Assembly (NCBI GenBank): GCA_025917655.1
Contig: CP084617.1
Location: 496,001 to 560,000 of the forward strand
Direction: 5' to 3'
DNA from: Chlorella sorokiniana
Lineage: Eukaryota; Chlorophyta; Trebouxiophyceae; Chlorellales; Chlorellaceae
Length of the DNA stretch: 64,000 nucleotides
This document shows positions 23,090 to 34,500 of the stretch, one piece after another (position 1 is the first letter of the stretch; each line of letters starts with the position of its first letter). The notes under the pieces are model-generated. The model saw nothing but the letters and a program-made list of their open reading frames with translations. It searched no databases and was not told where the DNA came from. Made by a program: the position numbers and the translations under genes.

Positions 23090-26000
23090 CTACCGCTCCT
23101 CTATCTGCGGCAGCGCCATGATTTCAAACACGGCCTGCCGCGCCGTGATGTGCCCGTCCACCACCTGCGCCACCGCGGTCAGCACCGGCAGCTGCACGCG
23201 GTAGCGGCGCGCCAGGTTCACCACCACCTCTGCACAGTTTAAAGGGGAGAGGGGTAGATACTGATAGGTGCATGTGCTGGTGGTGAAGGGCAGATGTAAG
23301 TGTGAGGGTGCGGGTGCCACGGAGAGGGATCAGCAGAGTGGGACAGGCACGGCAGCGAAGGCAGCCCCGGCACGCGCCCGCTAACGAAGCTGCGGCAGTT
23401 CTGATCCGTGGAGGCAGTGGTTGGCGACCCCCGCACCCCGCCGCCCCCGGCAGGCTCACCTGCGGTGGCCACCCCTCTGCCACCTGCGAGGAGGAGGCGA
23501 GGATGTCGGCGAGGCGCTCGCCGCGGCCGAGGCGCACGCCCACGGTTCGGTTGCGGGAGAGGGAGCCGTAGCAGGTGAGCATGATGTCGCCCAGGCCTGC
23601 GACGGGGGGTGCAAGGGGGGAGAGGGGGCACGCGAGGGTGAGGACTGAGGGGAAACGGGGCCTGCTGCAGACGGGGGTGTAAGGGATGAGGAGAGCAGGG
23701 GGCGCTGGAGTGGGAGTGAGCGCTGAGGTAGGGGAGGGTGTGTTGAATGGTGCAGAGGTGGGCGTGCGTGCGTGGGAGGCTGGCTGGGAGGAAGCCTGGC
23801 CGAGTAAGGGGGTCCCAAGCTGAGGAGAGAGCACCAGCTGGCAAACTGCAGGCCTGCCCTAACGGTCCACCGCGGCTGGCACTGGCCCCTATCGTCCCCC
23901 CCTTCCTCACAAAAAATTATCGCACCTGACAGCCCGCTGATGGTGGCTGCCTTGCCGCCCATCTTGGTGGCCAGCCAGCGGATCTCGGCACAGCCCTGCA
24001 AGCAGAGGGAGTGGAGGTGCGTGTGTGGGCGTGGGTAGGATGGGTTGGGTGTAGGGGGCACCCGGTGCAGGCATGCAGCAGAACCTTTGAAAGAAGGCCC
24101 CTAGAGCAAGGGACTCTGCAGCAGCGCAGGGGCTGCAAGACGGCATATTCCCTTGCAGAAGCGTAAAAGGACGCAGTAGGAGGCGGAGGCAGCAGGGCAG
24201 CGGGAGGGCACCTGCGCCACGAGGGCAGCCATCGCATTGGGCCCCAGCTCCAGCCCTCAACAATGCCGGCGGCAATGGCCAGCACGTTTTTCAGCGACCC
24301 GCAAATTTCCACGCCAATCACGTCTGCGCAGGGAGGCGGCCGAGGGCGGCGTGAACCCAACACGCACCTGCCGTCATGTGTGCATGTGTGTCGAGGCAGG
24401 CAGGGTGCATGTTGGATGTGCGAAAGCGCCGGACAGAGTTGCAGGGTGCGAACAGCGCGCCACAACGCAACCGCCGACTCAGCGCTGGTGTGCAGGCAGC
24501 GCGACGCAGGTGGGTGCCCACCTGTGGTGGTGTTGACGCGCATGGCGGGGGAGGCGAAGAGGCGCTGCACGGTACGTGCCAGGGCCTTGTCCCTGGACGC
24601 CGCCACTACACAGGTTGGCCGCCCTGCCATCACTTCCTTGGCAAACGAGGGCCCTGCAGAGCGGGAGGCAGCACAGGATTGAGTGCTAAGCTTTGAGGCG
24701 GGGGACGGTGTGTGTGTGTGTGTGGGGGGGGCTGGAAAGACATAGGGTGCATGCAGCCTCGACGGAGGCCTGACGCCCGTGTTAGCAAAACGGGCGAGGT
24801 GCGGCGGCGGCAGCGGGCAAATCAGGCGGGCCAGCCTCGACGTTGCCAGCTGCAGGTGGCTGCGCAGCTGCTATGACCCTGCAACCATCCATGGGGCGAT
24901 GCCCACAGAAGGCGGGCTTGTTCCTGCCGTGACGTAGCGTGCTGGCACCCCTCACCCGACAAGTACACTGTTGGCTGCTTCTTGCCCAGCACCGACGGGA
25001 TGACCTCGCTCATCAGCTGCCCGCTGGTCACCTCGATGCCCTTGCTCACGCTGATGATGGGCATCCCGGGGGCAGCAGCTCCTGCAAAGGTCAGCGGCGG
25101 CAGCGGGCTGCGAGTCGTGGCACCGAGGGCAGCTGTCGGCGAGCATTTAGGCGCCACAGAAGCAGCTGTGCAAGCCGAGCTTGGGGCTCGGCACGGGCGC
25201 CGCAGTGGTGCTGAGAGCGACGCAGCGCCAGGCACTGCTGTGGTGCCGCCACCCGCTGGCAGTGCCGCCATCCGCCCACTCTTATCCTGCCATCCAACCT
25301 CCGGCCGGCTGCGCTCCTCCGCAGCCCCACCCACCTTGACGCCTTCAAGGAAGGCGCGAGTGTGCTGCACCGGAACCGCGTGGATCGCAAACTGCGCGCC
25401 GGCCACCGCCTCGCGCGGCGACGTCGTGGCTGTCACGTTGGGGGAGCGAGAAGTCCTGCGCAGCGAAAACAGGGGCAAGTTGTAGAGGTACAGAGGTACA
25501 AACGCGCCGGCAAGAAGCTCAAATGCCTGCCAGAGGCAGCAGGCACACAGGTAAGAGGGCGTTCGGTCAGCCGCTGCCAACGAGAGAGCGCAGGGCGTTT
25601 GTGTGGCGGCGGCGGTCCCGCGGTCCCGCACCTTGAGGTACCGCGTGTTGCAGTGCAGCTCGTTGATGTCCTTGCACAGGTAGGGGTCCCGCAGCAGCAG
25701 CGTGACCTGCAGCAGCACAGCGGCACACGCGGCACATCCTGCTTCATCCATCCAATCTTCCCCTCGATCCACCTCCCCCGCCGCACTTCTCACCGGCATG
25801 CCAGGGCAGGTGTGGCAGGCGGGAGGCCATTGCACACCCCCACGGCAACGTGCGCAAGGCTGGCCGGGGCATCCCGACCAGCTGCTGCCCCGTGTCCCTC
25901 CGACTCCCTCTCCTCTGTGCTGCCCCTGCTGGCCTCCAGCATGACCACAGTCGGGCCACACCCACCCTCCCACTCCCACGCCCACACCCGTCCACCCACC

Positions 26001-26961
26001 TGCAGCTCCTTCTTCTGCCGTGCCAGCGACACGGCCATGGCGGTGCCAAAGCTGCCCCCCAAACACCACCACCTTCTCCAGCTTGCCCAGCACATCGTTG
26101 CCCTCCTCGCGTGACCTGCGGCAGCAGCAGCAAGGCAGCACGGCGCTGGGGAGGGGGCTGGAGCGTTGAGCGACAGGCGAAGACAGGGAGGCACGGCCCT
26201 GCATCGGCCGCCCCCGCGGGCTCCGGCATGCAGCGGCGGAGAATGGTGCTGGCAGAAGTGCTCCTGGAAGCGCACCGGAAGTAGCGGGACCACCGCATGA
26301 GCGAGTTCCAGGAGTCCCGGATCTTGCTGCGCTCTGACGCATCGCCCGGCACAGACAGCACGCCCACATCCGCTGAGGCCACGGCAGCCCCTGCCGCCTC
26401 GGTGGCCGCAGCCTGCAGAGCCTCGCTGCAGGCTGCGCGGCTGGCGTTTGATGTGGGGGGGTGGGGAGGGGCCACGCTTCCGAGCGGCCTGCTCGCTGTG
26501 CAGGGGCCAAGCCCGGCCTCAGGTGGCTGCTCCGATACGCTGCTGCCTGGCTCGGCTGCAGCGGCTGCTCCATTCTCTTGCGAAGACATCGGTTGATGGG
26601 GCTGCTGCTGCTGCTGCTGCACATCTCTGCTGCTGCTGCTGTTGAAGCTGCTGCTGGCGGCAGCGGCGGCGGCGCCTCCTGCTGCTGCTGCTGCCTCGCC
26701 GGCTGGGGCGGCAGAAGACGGGCTGTTCGCCTGTGATAGTGGCTCCACTGCACTGCTGCTGCAGGCCGCTATACAAGCTTGGCGCGGCTCAAACACCCAT
26801 AGCTGCCGCTCCCTCGCACTCCCTTGCAAGGAGCCTTGCGCCGGTGTTGGCGCTGCCGCAGGCCGCGGTGCCCTTCGTCTGCAGGACTGCCCAGCGCAAC
26901 CCGCAGACCTTGGCGCGGAGGCGGCCGATAGCCTCGGCTGGTGGGAGGCCAGCGGGGCCAT
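23090..26961 (-). CDS. GPDH: Plastid NAD-dependent glycerol-3-phosphate dehydrogenase
   Basis: This reduces dihydroxyacetone phosphate to glycerol-3-phosphate for glycerolipid synthesis, and resembles plant GLY1/SFD1 and related enzymes. The start at 26961 opens a Ser/Ala/Arg-rich transit-like peptide in frame with a Gln/Ser/Ala low-complexity stretch and the ATG at 26589 ([10 protein letters not shown]), which is the alternative start. Then: [21 protein letters not shown] with the NAD-binding [116 protein letters not shown] with the catalytic Lys, [40 protein letters not shown] and the ending [14 protein letters not shown]. The frame is broken by homopolymer-length errors at 26055-26060, 25440-25444, 25075-25077, 24250-24251 and 23472-23475; all conserved blocks survive on both sides. 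Confidence 0.94.
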
Positions 26962-27676
26962 TTGGCGCCTTACTCCACTCTCCTGCACCAATTTTACCAA
27001 TGTGGAGGGACAATGCACGTCTTGCACGGCGGATTGGGGCCACCCTCCTCGTGGAGAAGCAGAACACAGCACAGCAGGACATTCAAAGTCAGGCGCCTCT
27101 TTCTCATTGGGCAACGCCACTTTTATGTCCGATATCCGACGGACGGCAGTAGAACCTGCCCGCGTGTTTTGAAACCTTGTTCGGGAGAGGGCTTTGGGGT
27201 TGTTGTATGGCGCAGGCCTGGCCAGCAACCGCTGGAATCGCATATCGAAGACATAACCATATCTCTGCGACCAGTATTGAGGTGTGCAGCTGCGCACGAT
27301 CAGTCGAAAATTGGCGGCTAGCAGCGCGTGCCAGGCGCTGCGGGAGACGAGATAAAGAAGCTCCAGGGCGTGTGCAGACACATCTTGCAGCAGCCGGGGC
27401 GCCAGGAGCAGCCCGTTGATTGTTGCTGCCAGTCCGCGCTGCTCGCCCGCCCTGTTGGCTGAACTGCCCATGTTGGCGTCAAAGTGTGACCAGAAGCAGC
27501 TGCATGGGCCCCTGCAGGCCTTGGAACGCAAAGTGCACCAAGACGCAGCAAGCACAGCTGACAAGGTGCAATTGATCGACTGATCAAAAGCACCGCCAGG
27601 AGCTGCGAGGAGCACAGTATCAGCAAATTTACGAGGCAGCCAAGCGAACAAACCCAGCACAGACAGCAGGAACTGG
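26962..27676. promoter_or_regulatory. Divergent region, plastid GPDH / FtsZ-like
   Basis: About 715 bases separate two outward-pointing genes whose products are probably both plastid-targeted. A long open minus-strand frame crosses this region, but it reflects GC-rich codon bias and has no conserved motif. No promoter motif is evident. Confidence 0.35.
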
Positions 27677-30600
27677 ATGGCCTGCATCAGCCACGGCATT
27701 GCGGCACGTCCCTGCTCTGCCGGACCACAGCGCGTGCCCAGCGCGGCAGCTGCCGCGGCCGTCCCGCGCTGCCAGCAGTCGCAGCGCCACTTGCAGGCCA
27801 GGCCCTCGGATGCCGCCGGCTCCGGGCAGCAGCGCGGCAGCGCGCGGCGTGGCGTTGCGGCGGCGGCGGCAGAAGCGCCGGGGCGGCAGACGGTGACGGA
27901 GCGCACGCCGCCGCCGCCGCCGCCTGAGGTGGAAGTGAAGGTGGTGGGGTTTGGCAGCCGCGGCGCGCACGCTCTGACCAAGCTGGCGCAGCACCGGTTG
28001 GCCAGCAGGGCGGAGCTGTGGTGCCTGGACGTGGACCGAGCGGCGCTGGAGGGCGCGCCCACCCCCAACACCCTGCTGCTCCCCAAGGACGACCCGGCGG
28101 CAGCGGAGGGGAAGCTGTCCCCCGCCGACCTGGCGCGCATCGTGGGCCGCGCCGCCTCCGACGCCGGCGGCCGCGGCAACATCAACGCCGGCACCGACGG
28201 CGCAGTCACCTTTGTGCTCGCCCCCGCGGCAGGCGCCCCGGTGGCGCCGCCACCGTGCTGCAGGCGGTGGCTGCGCTGCGCGCGGCGGGGCACTTCACGG
28301 TAGCCGCCCTCACGCAGCCCTTTGGCTTCGAGGGCGCCGCCAAGCGGGGCCAGGCCGCGGAGCTGGTGGCGGCGCTCAGGGCGTCGCCCACGTGGTGGCG
28401 CTCATGGAGCAGGATGTGCTCATGCAGGCCTTTGGCGGGGAGCAGGTGGGCAGGGCTCCTGTGGGGTGGGGGCTGGGGTGGGGGTGGGATGGGGGAAAGG
28501 GTCACGGGGCTGCTCTGCAATCAACTCAAGTCGACGTTTTGCTTTTAAGAGGGGGCGGGGACAGCGCCACATTCCCATGCCAGCGCCGAGCTGAATACGG
28601 CGTGCGTTGTGGAGCCAGAAGGAGTTTGGGCAGAAGGGAACGGGGTCTGCAACCCAGCCCGCTGCCCAGCACGCCGGAACAAGCGTGGCAGCGGCGGCAC
28701 CTGGCGCTGATGCCGCTGCCCACGTCGCTGTCCCTGCCCGTCGCCGCCGCAGATGACTGTGGCTGAGGCGACCGACATCGCCGACACGGCGCTGGAGCAT
28801 GCCGTGCTGTGCGTGCTGCAGGCGGTGCAGGTGTGTGCAGGCTTGCTGCCGATCTGCGCCGACCGCCGCCTCGGCGCCTGCCTCCGTGAGGCAGCCTTCG
28901 GTCCGGGCTTTCATGCTGCGCTCTACTCCCGTTTCAATTCTTGAATCCCTTCACTCAGCGGGGGCACACAATCAATCCGCCCCCCACCCACCCACACCGT
29001 ACACACAGCGTCCAGCCCCCCACACCACCACCAGAAAAACACACCCCTACCTGTGCGTCACTCACACTCGAAACCACCCCGCCCCTTCCGCCCTGCCTTC
29101 TAAACCGTGGCCGCAGGCTGAGGAGGTTCTGAAGAGCAGCCGCGGCGCGCTGATGTGGCACGGCCGCGACCTGCGCCACTTCAAGCGCATCCTGCCGCCC
29201 CCGCTGCAGCAGCTGCTCAGCCGGCCCGGTACCGCGGTGCTGGGGCGGGGCCTGGCCACCATGCCCGCCGACGCGGCGCACCGCATGGGCGCCGCCCAGG
29301 CCTTCATGCATCTGGCCAGCGACGCGGCGCGAGCGGCGGCCGAGTCGCCGTTCCTGGAGGGCGCGCTGCAGGCCGCCAGCGGCGTGCTCTGCTGCATCGA
29401 CCTGCCGCCGCACGAGCAGGCGTTTGGGCGGGAGGGCGGGCCCCCAGCGCCGCTGCCGGGCCTGGAGTCGGGGGAGGCGGCGCGCCGCGCGGCGCACCTG
29501 TCGGCGCAGGCGGCGGCGGGTGCGCTGGGCACGCTGAGCGGCCCCGCCTGCCAGGATTTCGTGCTCACCGCGCAGCCGCGGGCCAGCCTTTCCTGCAGCA
29601 GCGACGGCGGCCTTGTGCAGGTGGAAGCTACTCTGCTGGTGATGCGGCAGGAGGGGGAGGAAGCGGCGGCGCCTGCCCCAGGCGCTGCCGGCCGCATCCG
29701 CAGGCAGCCGTTGCTGCAGCAGGCGCAGTACGGCGTGGGCCCCGCGGTGCCGCCGCCGCCGCGCAAGCAGCCCGCGGCGCCGCAACGCCTGCCCTCCAGC
29801 TCTTGGGCTGCCATGTCGGCGGTTGCAGGTGGCAAGGCGGCGGGGCCGACGCCGCAGCAGGCAACCCCAGCCGCTCGCAGCAGCACGCAGCAACATCGGC
29901 GCGGGCTTCGCCGCCTGCCCAGCAGCAACGCAGCTTGCCCAGCACGCCCAACTTTTCGGCGGCGGCCAGCCCAAGCACCGGCAGCAGCCGCAGCAGCAGC
30001 AGCCCGCGCAGCCCGCCGCCCGCAGCAGCCGGCGCAGCCTTTGGCGGCCGCCACGGCATCGCCTGGCCTGCCCGCCCCACAGCCGCCCCAGCCGCGCGTG
30101 CCTGTGCAGCGGCCCAGCGGACCGACGGCGTCCGGCGCTGCCTCTGGCGCGGCAAGCGGAGGGCCCGCGGCCATCGACTCTGCAAGCTCACCCGAAGGCG
30201 GGCCGCAGCTGAGCCGCAAGGCCACCGTTGGCGACTATCTGTCCAAGTCTCAAATGACGGCGCAGTCGCTGGACCTTTCCCCGCGGTGAGCCCGGCGGCG
30301 GCGGCAGGGCAGCACGACTGCCTCCGGGAAGGCTGGCACAGCATCTACTCACTGCCTCGGGAAGGCTGGCACAGCATCTACTCACGAGACCAGTATTTGT
30401 TTGTTCCCTTGTGTGGCCCAGCCTGTGCCGGGGTGCCTTGTGTGTGCCCCGCTGAGGGTTTGAAGTGCGTGCTGCGTCCCCCCTCCACACCCCGCCCCCC
30501 AGGCGGCGCGCTGGCGCCAGGAGCAGCGCAGCGACGCGTTCCAGCAGCGCCAGCTGATAGTGTGGGAGCTGGATGAGGAGGGGGTGCAGCCGTGGGGCGC

Positions 30601-30917
30601 CGGTGAGAGCCTGCGGGGCGCGCCCTTGCCTGGCGCAACAAGCGGCGTGCGCCCCCAGTGCTGCGGTGCCTGCTGATTCCCCGGCAGTTTGCCCCCTTGG
30701 TCACCCTTCGCCGCCACCTCCGGCCACGCCGCCCTGCAGAGGAGGAGGAGGAGGGGGGGAGGAGGAGGGGGTCGCTGGGCCTGGCGGCGCTGCTGCCCCC
30801 GGCCTGCGGAGGGACCGCGCCCCCAAGGTGGACCTGAAGGCCCGCATGAGCAACATCCTGTCCCAGGACAGGGAGGATGCCATCATCCTGGATTCCTCCA
30901 GCGGCGGGGATGAGTAG
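27677..30917 (+). CDS. Divergent FtsZ-like protein with transit peptide (possible plastid-division factor)
   Basis: The start at 27677 gives a Ser/Arg/Ala-rich transit-like peptide of about 70 residues, then VEVKVVGFGSRGAHALTKLA and LWCLDVDRAALEGAPTPNTL, which align with the first FtsZ strands and nucleotide loop. LAPAAGAPGGAATVLQAVAA sits where FtsZ has GGGTGTGAAP, so the GTP signature is lost. FTVAALTQPFGFEGAAKRGQ matches the FtsZ block TVGVVTYPFSFEG. MTVAEATDIADTALEHAV and a C-terminal subdomain (TAVLGRGLATMPADAAHRMG and onward) follow, then a Pro/Gln/Ala-rich tail and RMSNILSQDREDAIILDSSS with a stop at 30915-30917. The degenerate GTPase core recalls the FtsZ-like domain of plant ARC3, but no MORN repeats are seen. 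Single bases are missing at 28240-28241 and 28379-28381. Function is inferred. Confidence 0.7.
30319..30385. repeat. Tandem duplication, 34 + 33 bases
   Basis: Two adjacent copies (30319-30352 and 30353-30385) of a unit beginning TGCCTC and ending CTACTCAC are identical except for one extra C in the first. They lie in an intron near the 3' end of the FtsZ-like gene. The near identity indicates a recent slippage or unequal-exchange event. Confidence 0.95.
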
Positions 30918-31540
30918 GGCGGGCCTGCACCTGGCGTGTGAAGTGCAAGCGCACGTGGTGCGCTGGATTTCCTTCCCCCAGCGCCCGGCATGCGAGCACC
31001 GCGGCACCCGGCACTCGAGCCCCGCGAGGCGCCGCCCCTGTTGACGTTGTTTCCCCGCCGGTGTGCGCCGGCGGCATTTGATTGAGCATTGCGCGGAACG
31101 CTGTGTACTGACCCTGACCCTGCTGCGCGCTGAGGCCAGGCAGGGACAGCTTTGCTGCGTCGGTTGGCGACAGGTGTCACTCATGGTCATTGCGGGGACG
31201 CGTTCTCACTTGGGAACGGCGTATTTGTGTGTCGGGGACCTGGAGGCGTACGATAACCGCTGCGCTGCCTGCAAGCATCTGCTTGCTGCCTATTGGGCGA
31301 TCACTGCGGGAACTGCTGCTGTGCTGGGGCGCCGGCGGCGCCTCGTCGCATGTGTCACCAACATGTGCTTGTGTGTTGCTTGTGTGGTAGATTCGAGTGG
31401 CATCCGAACCAAACGAATACATGGACGAAAGAACGACGTCCCCGCCAGCTGCGCCGCCCTCACGCGGATAGGCGCCGCAGCGGAGTTGGGTTTCGGGTCA
31501 GCAGCAACAACTACGGGGATCTATGTGGGGGCAGTGAGCA
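30918..31540. other. Intergenic, upstream of channel gene
   Basis: The genes on both sides are on the plus strand. The stretch must carry the 3' end of the FtsZ-like gene and the promoter of the channel gene. I see no coding exon and no TGTAA motif close to the stop. Confidence 0.4.
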
Positions 31541-34500
31541 ATGGAGGATGAGGAAACGGAGCCCGCGGCTGGCGAGGGCAGCGAGTCCAAGCCGGCCTCG
31601 GGCTGCCAGCCCTTCCATTCGAGCCGTGCTTGCTTCGTGCTGCCCCTACACAGTCCTGCAAGGCGACTATGCGGCTCCATCGCCTCCAGCTGGTGGCTCG
31701 CTGGTGAGCGTTCCTCTGCTGCCGCCGCCGCTCTGGACCACCTCCTGCGCTGCCCGGTTTCCTTGTTCTTGTTTGTTTTGTGCCAAAGGGTGCCAAATTC
31801 ACCATTGCAGCAGCACTCATGTGCTCACCAGGCACGGATTGGGTTCATTGCTGCGGCATGAGGCGCCAGGATGCTTGATGCCAGCGTGCCGGAACCCGCC
31901 CAATGTCCTGCCCCAAATTGCCGGCTGGGGGGCCGCGCGACCTGTGCTCACCCAGCGCCGCCACCGTGCCCCCGCCCCCTGCAGCCGCCTCCATGCTGCT
32001 CACCCTCGCATTCTGCGTGCTGCAATGCTTCTGGCGCCCGCTGGAGCCCGCCGACGCCGGCATCAACGCCGTGATCGACTGGGTCAGCCTGGGAGTCACC
32101 ATCGCCTTCACTGTGGAGATTGTGGTCAAGTCCCTGGCCTGGGGCTTCGTGCTGGCCGATGGCGAGAGCTTCGGCGGGGCCTGGGCGGCGTGCACGGCCG
32201 GCGTGCGGCGCGCGGCTGCAGGCTGCCTCGCCGCCGCGTGCGCCCGGGCGCCCGAAGCCGCCGACCCGCCCGCCGGGCGGCGGCCGGGCGGGCGCTGACG
32301 CGGCGCGAGGAGCAGCAGGCGCGGGAGCAGCAGCTGGCCGAGCTGCTGACGACCGCGGCGACCCAGCCGCCGACGCCAGCCACGCCGCTGCCCGAGGAGC
32401 ACTGCTCAGAGGAGCCTGCCGCTCCAGGGCTGGCAGTGGGGCTGTCGGGGCAGGCGTCGCTGGATCCGCCGCAGCCGCAGCAGTGCCGCCGCGAGCCTGC
32501 CGATCAACCAAACGCCGTGCAGGCAGCTGCGCAGGTTGAAGCAGGGCCTGCAGCAGCCGAGGGGGCCGCGGCTCTTTGCGAGGCTCGAGCAGTGGCCCCA
32601 GCACGCCGCCACAGGATGCGTCGCTGCCTGCAGCGGGTGCGGCGGGGGCCCCCGTGGCGGCGCCGCCAGGCGGACTCTTTCCCGGCCCTGGAGCCGTCGG
32701 GGCATGCCCTCGCCGCCATTCCTGGGACGGGTGGAACCAGCTGGACTTGGTCGTGGTGGCGGCCTCCTGGATCACCTTCCTGCCGGGCGTGAGCGGCGGC
32801 GCCACCGCGGCCCGCTCCCTGCGCCTCCTGCTCGGCCTCCGCTCCCTCACCCTCTTCCCCGGCATGAAGGTGTGCTGCCGAGCTGCTCCCGCTGCGCGCC
32901 GCACGCTCAGCACCGCCGCTGCCATGCTGGCGGGCGGGCGCCAGGTGGCAGCAGCCAGTTTGCGGCCTGGCTTGTTCTTCTTGTTCTTTCGTGTGACGGG
33001 CCGCAGCGGATGAACCTCGGCTGCCCCTCCCCCGTGTGCGCCACGCTCTGTGTCTTCTGCACTACAGGCCTGCACCACCGCAGTGCTGAGGTCTCTGCCC
33101 ATGCTGGCGCACATCTGCGCCGCCAGCCTCTTCCTCATGTGGCTCTTCTCCATCGTGGGCATGCAGTTCTACCAGGGTGAGCCGATTCTTTCTTTCTTCC
33201 ATCCGACGTGTACTGCCCCCTCAAACCACCGGCGGGCTTGGTGTGATTTGTTGGGTGGATGGGGCCTGATTGTGTGAAAACAGGCGGCCAAGGGTTGTGG
33301 GACGCTGCGCATGTGGCCACCACCTATTGCACGCTTTGAACGTGTGCACACCGCCCCTCCACCCGTTGTCTGCTTGCCCTGCCTCCCCACACCCCCACCC
33401 CTGAATCCCACCCATGCAGATCCGCTGCACCGCAACTGCTTCACTCTGGGGCCCAACGGCCAGCCGGAGCCCTTCCCGCCGCCTGGCGCCGCCGACGACA
33501 GCCCTGGATACTCGCCAGCTGGCAACGAGGGCATAATGTGCAGCACCGCGTCTGTCTGGCCCGGCCCCTCGTAAGCGCTGCCGCCTGCTGCCCGCCCCGC
33601 GGCCCTGCCACGCACCGGTTTTGTTCGCGTTCGGGCCGCTGTTGCAACATGCGTTTCATGCAATGTTTTCAAGCATCGGTCACTCCCGCGGAGCTTGCTG
33701 CCGCCCTGCCTGTGTGCAGGTGCCCCGCCAACGAGGTGTGCTTGGAGGTTGGCGAGCCGCCGCAGTACGGCCAGCTCAGCTTCAACAACGCGGCACGAGG
33801 CATAGCATACTGCTTCCTCATCATCACCACACTGTGGTGGGGCGGGGTGAGCATGCCTGCGTTGCAGCCTCCTCGCGGTGCTACGCCGTGCCCCTGCGGC
33901 CCCCCGGTGCCTGTCGCTGCCCGGCTGCGCCGCACCTGAAACCCCGCTGTGCAAGCGTTCTGCAACACCCGGCCTGCGTACCTCACGGTACAGCCATTGT
34001 ACTGCCCCACGGCACCGCAGGCCACCAGCTACCTCATGGAGTCCACCACCGGCTTCAGCTTCTTCTTCTCGCTGCTGCAAGTCCTCATAGGCTGGTGAGC
34101 TGTCGATATCGTTTTGCGCTGCCCGCCCGTGCTGCAGCCGGGGCCGCAGAGCGGCTTGCCCCCTGCTGCGCCGCTTGCCTGCGCTGCCGCATGACAGCAC
34201 AGCAGCCTGAGCAGCACACGGTCAGTTGCTACTTTGCCCGGCGGCTGACAGTGGCCTGGTGCCGCAGGTTTATGCTGAGCTTGGTACTGGCGGTACTGGG
34301 GGATCAGTACCTGGAGGCCATGCGGGACGAGAAGCGGGAACAGCGGGAGGAGGAGGAAGCTGCAGCGGCTGGCAGCGCCCTCCCCGTCAGCTGGGCCCGC
34401 GCCAAGCTGGACCGCTGCGCAGCCCAAGTGAAGGCCTGCTGGCAGGCGCCGCTGCCGGGCGCTTGGCCGCGCGGGGGAGTGGCGGTGGCGCAAGTGGCTG

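Noticed and set aside
24822-26753. A 643-codon open frame on the minus strand
   Set aside because: It reads through introns and out-of-frame exon pieces of plastid GPDH, with only short stretches ([30 protein letters not shown]) being real protein. It is not one continuous coding exon.
25744-28293. An 849-codon open frame on the minus strand
   Set aside because: Only its part from 26961 leftwards to about 26290 matches a gene (plastid GPDH N-terminus). The rest is antisense to the FtsZ-like gene or crosses introns, and is open because GC-rich codon bias suppresses stops.
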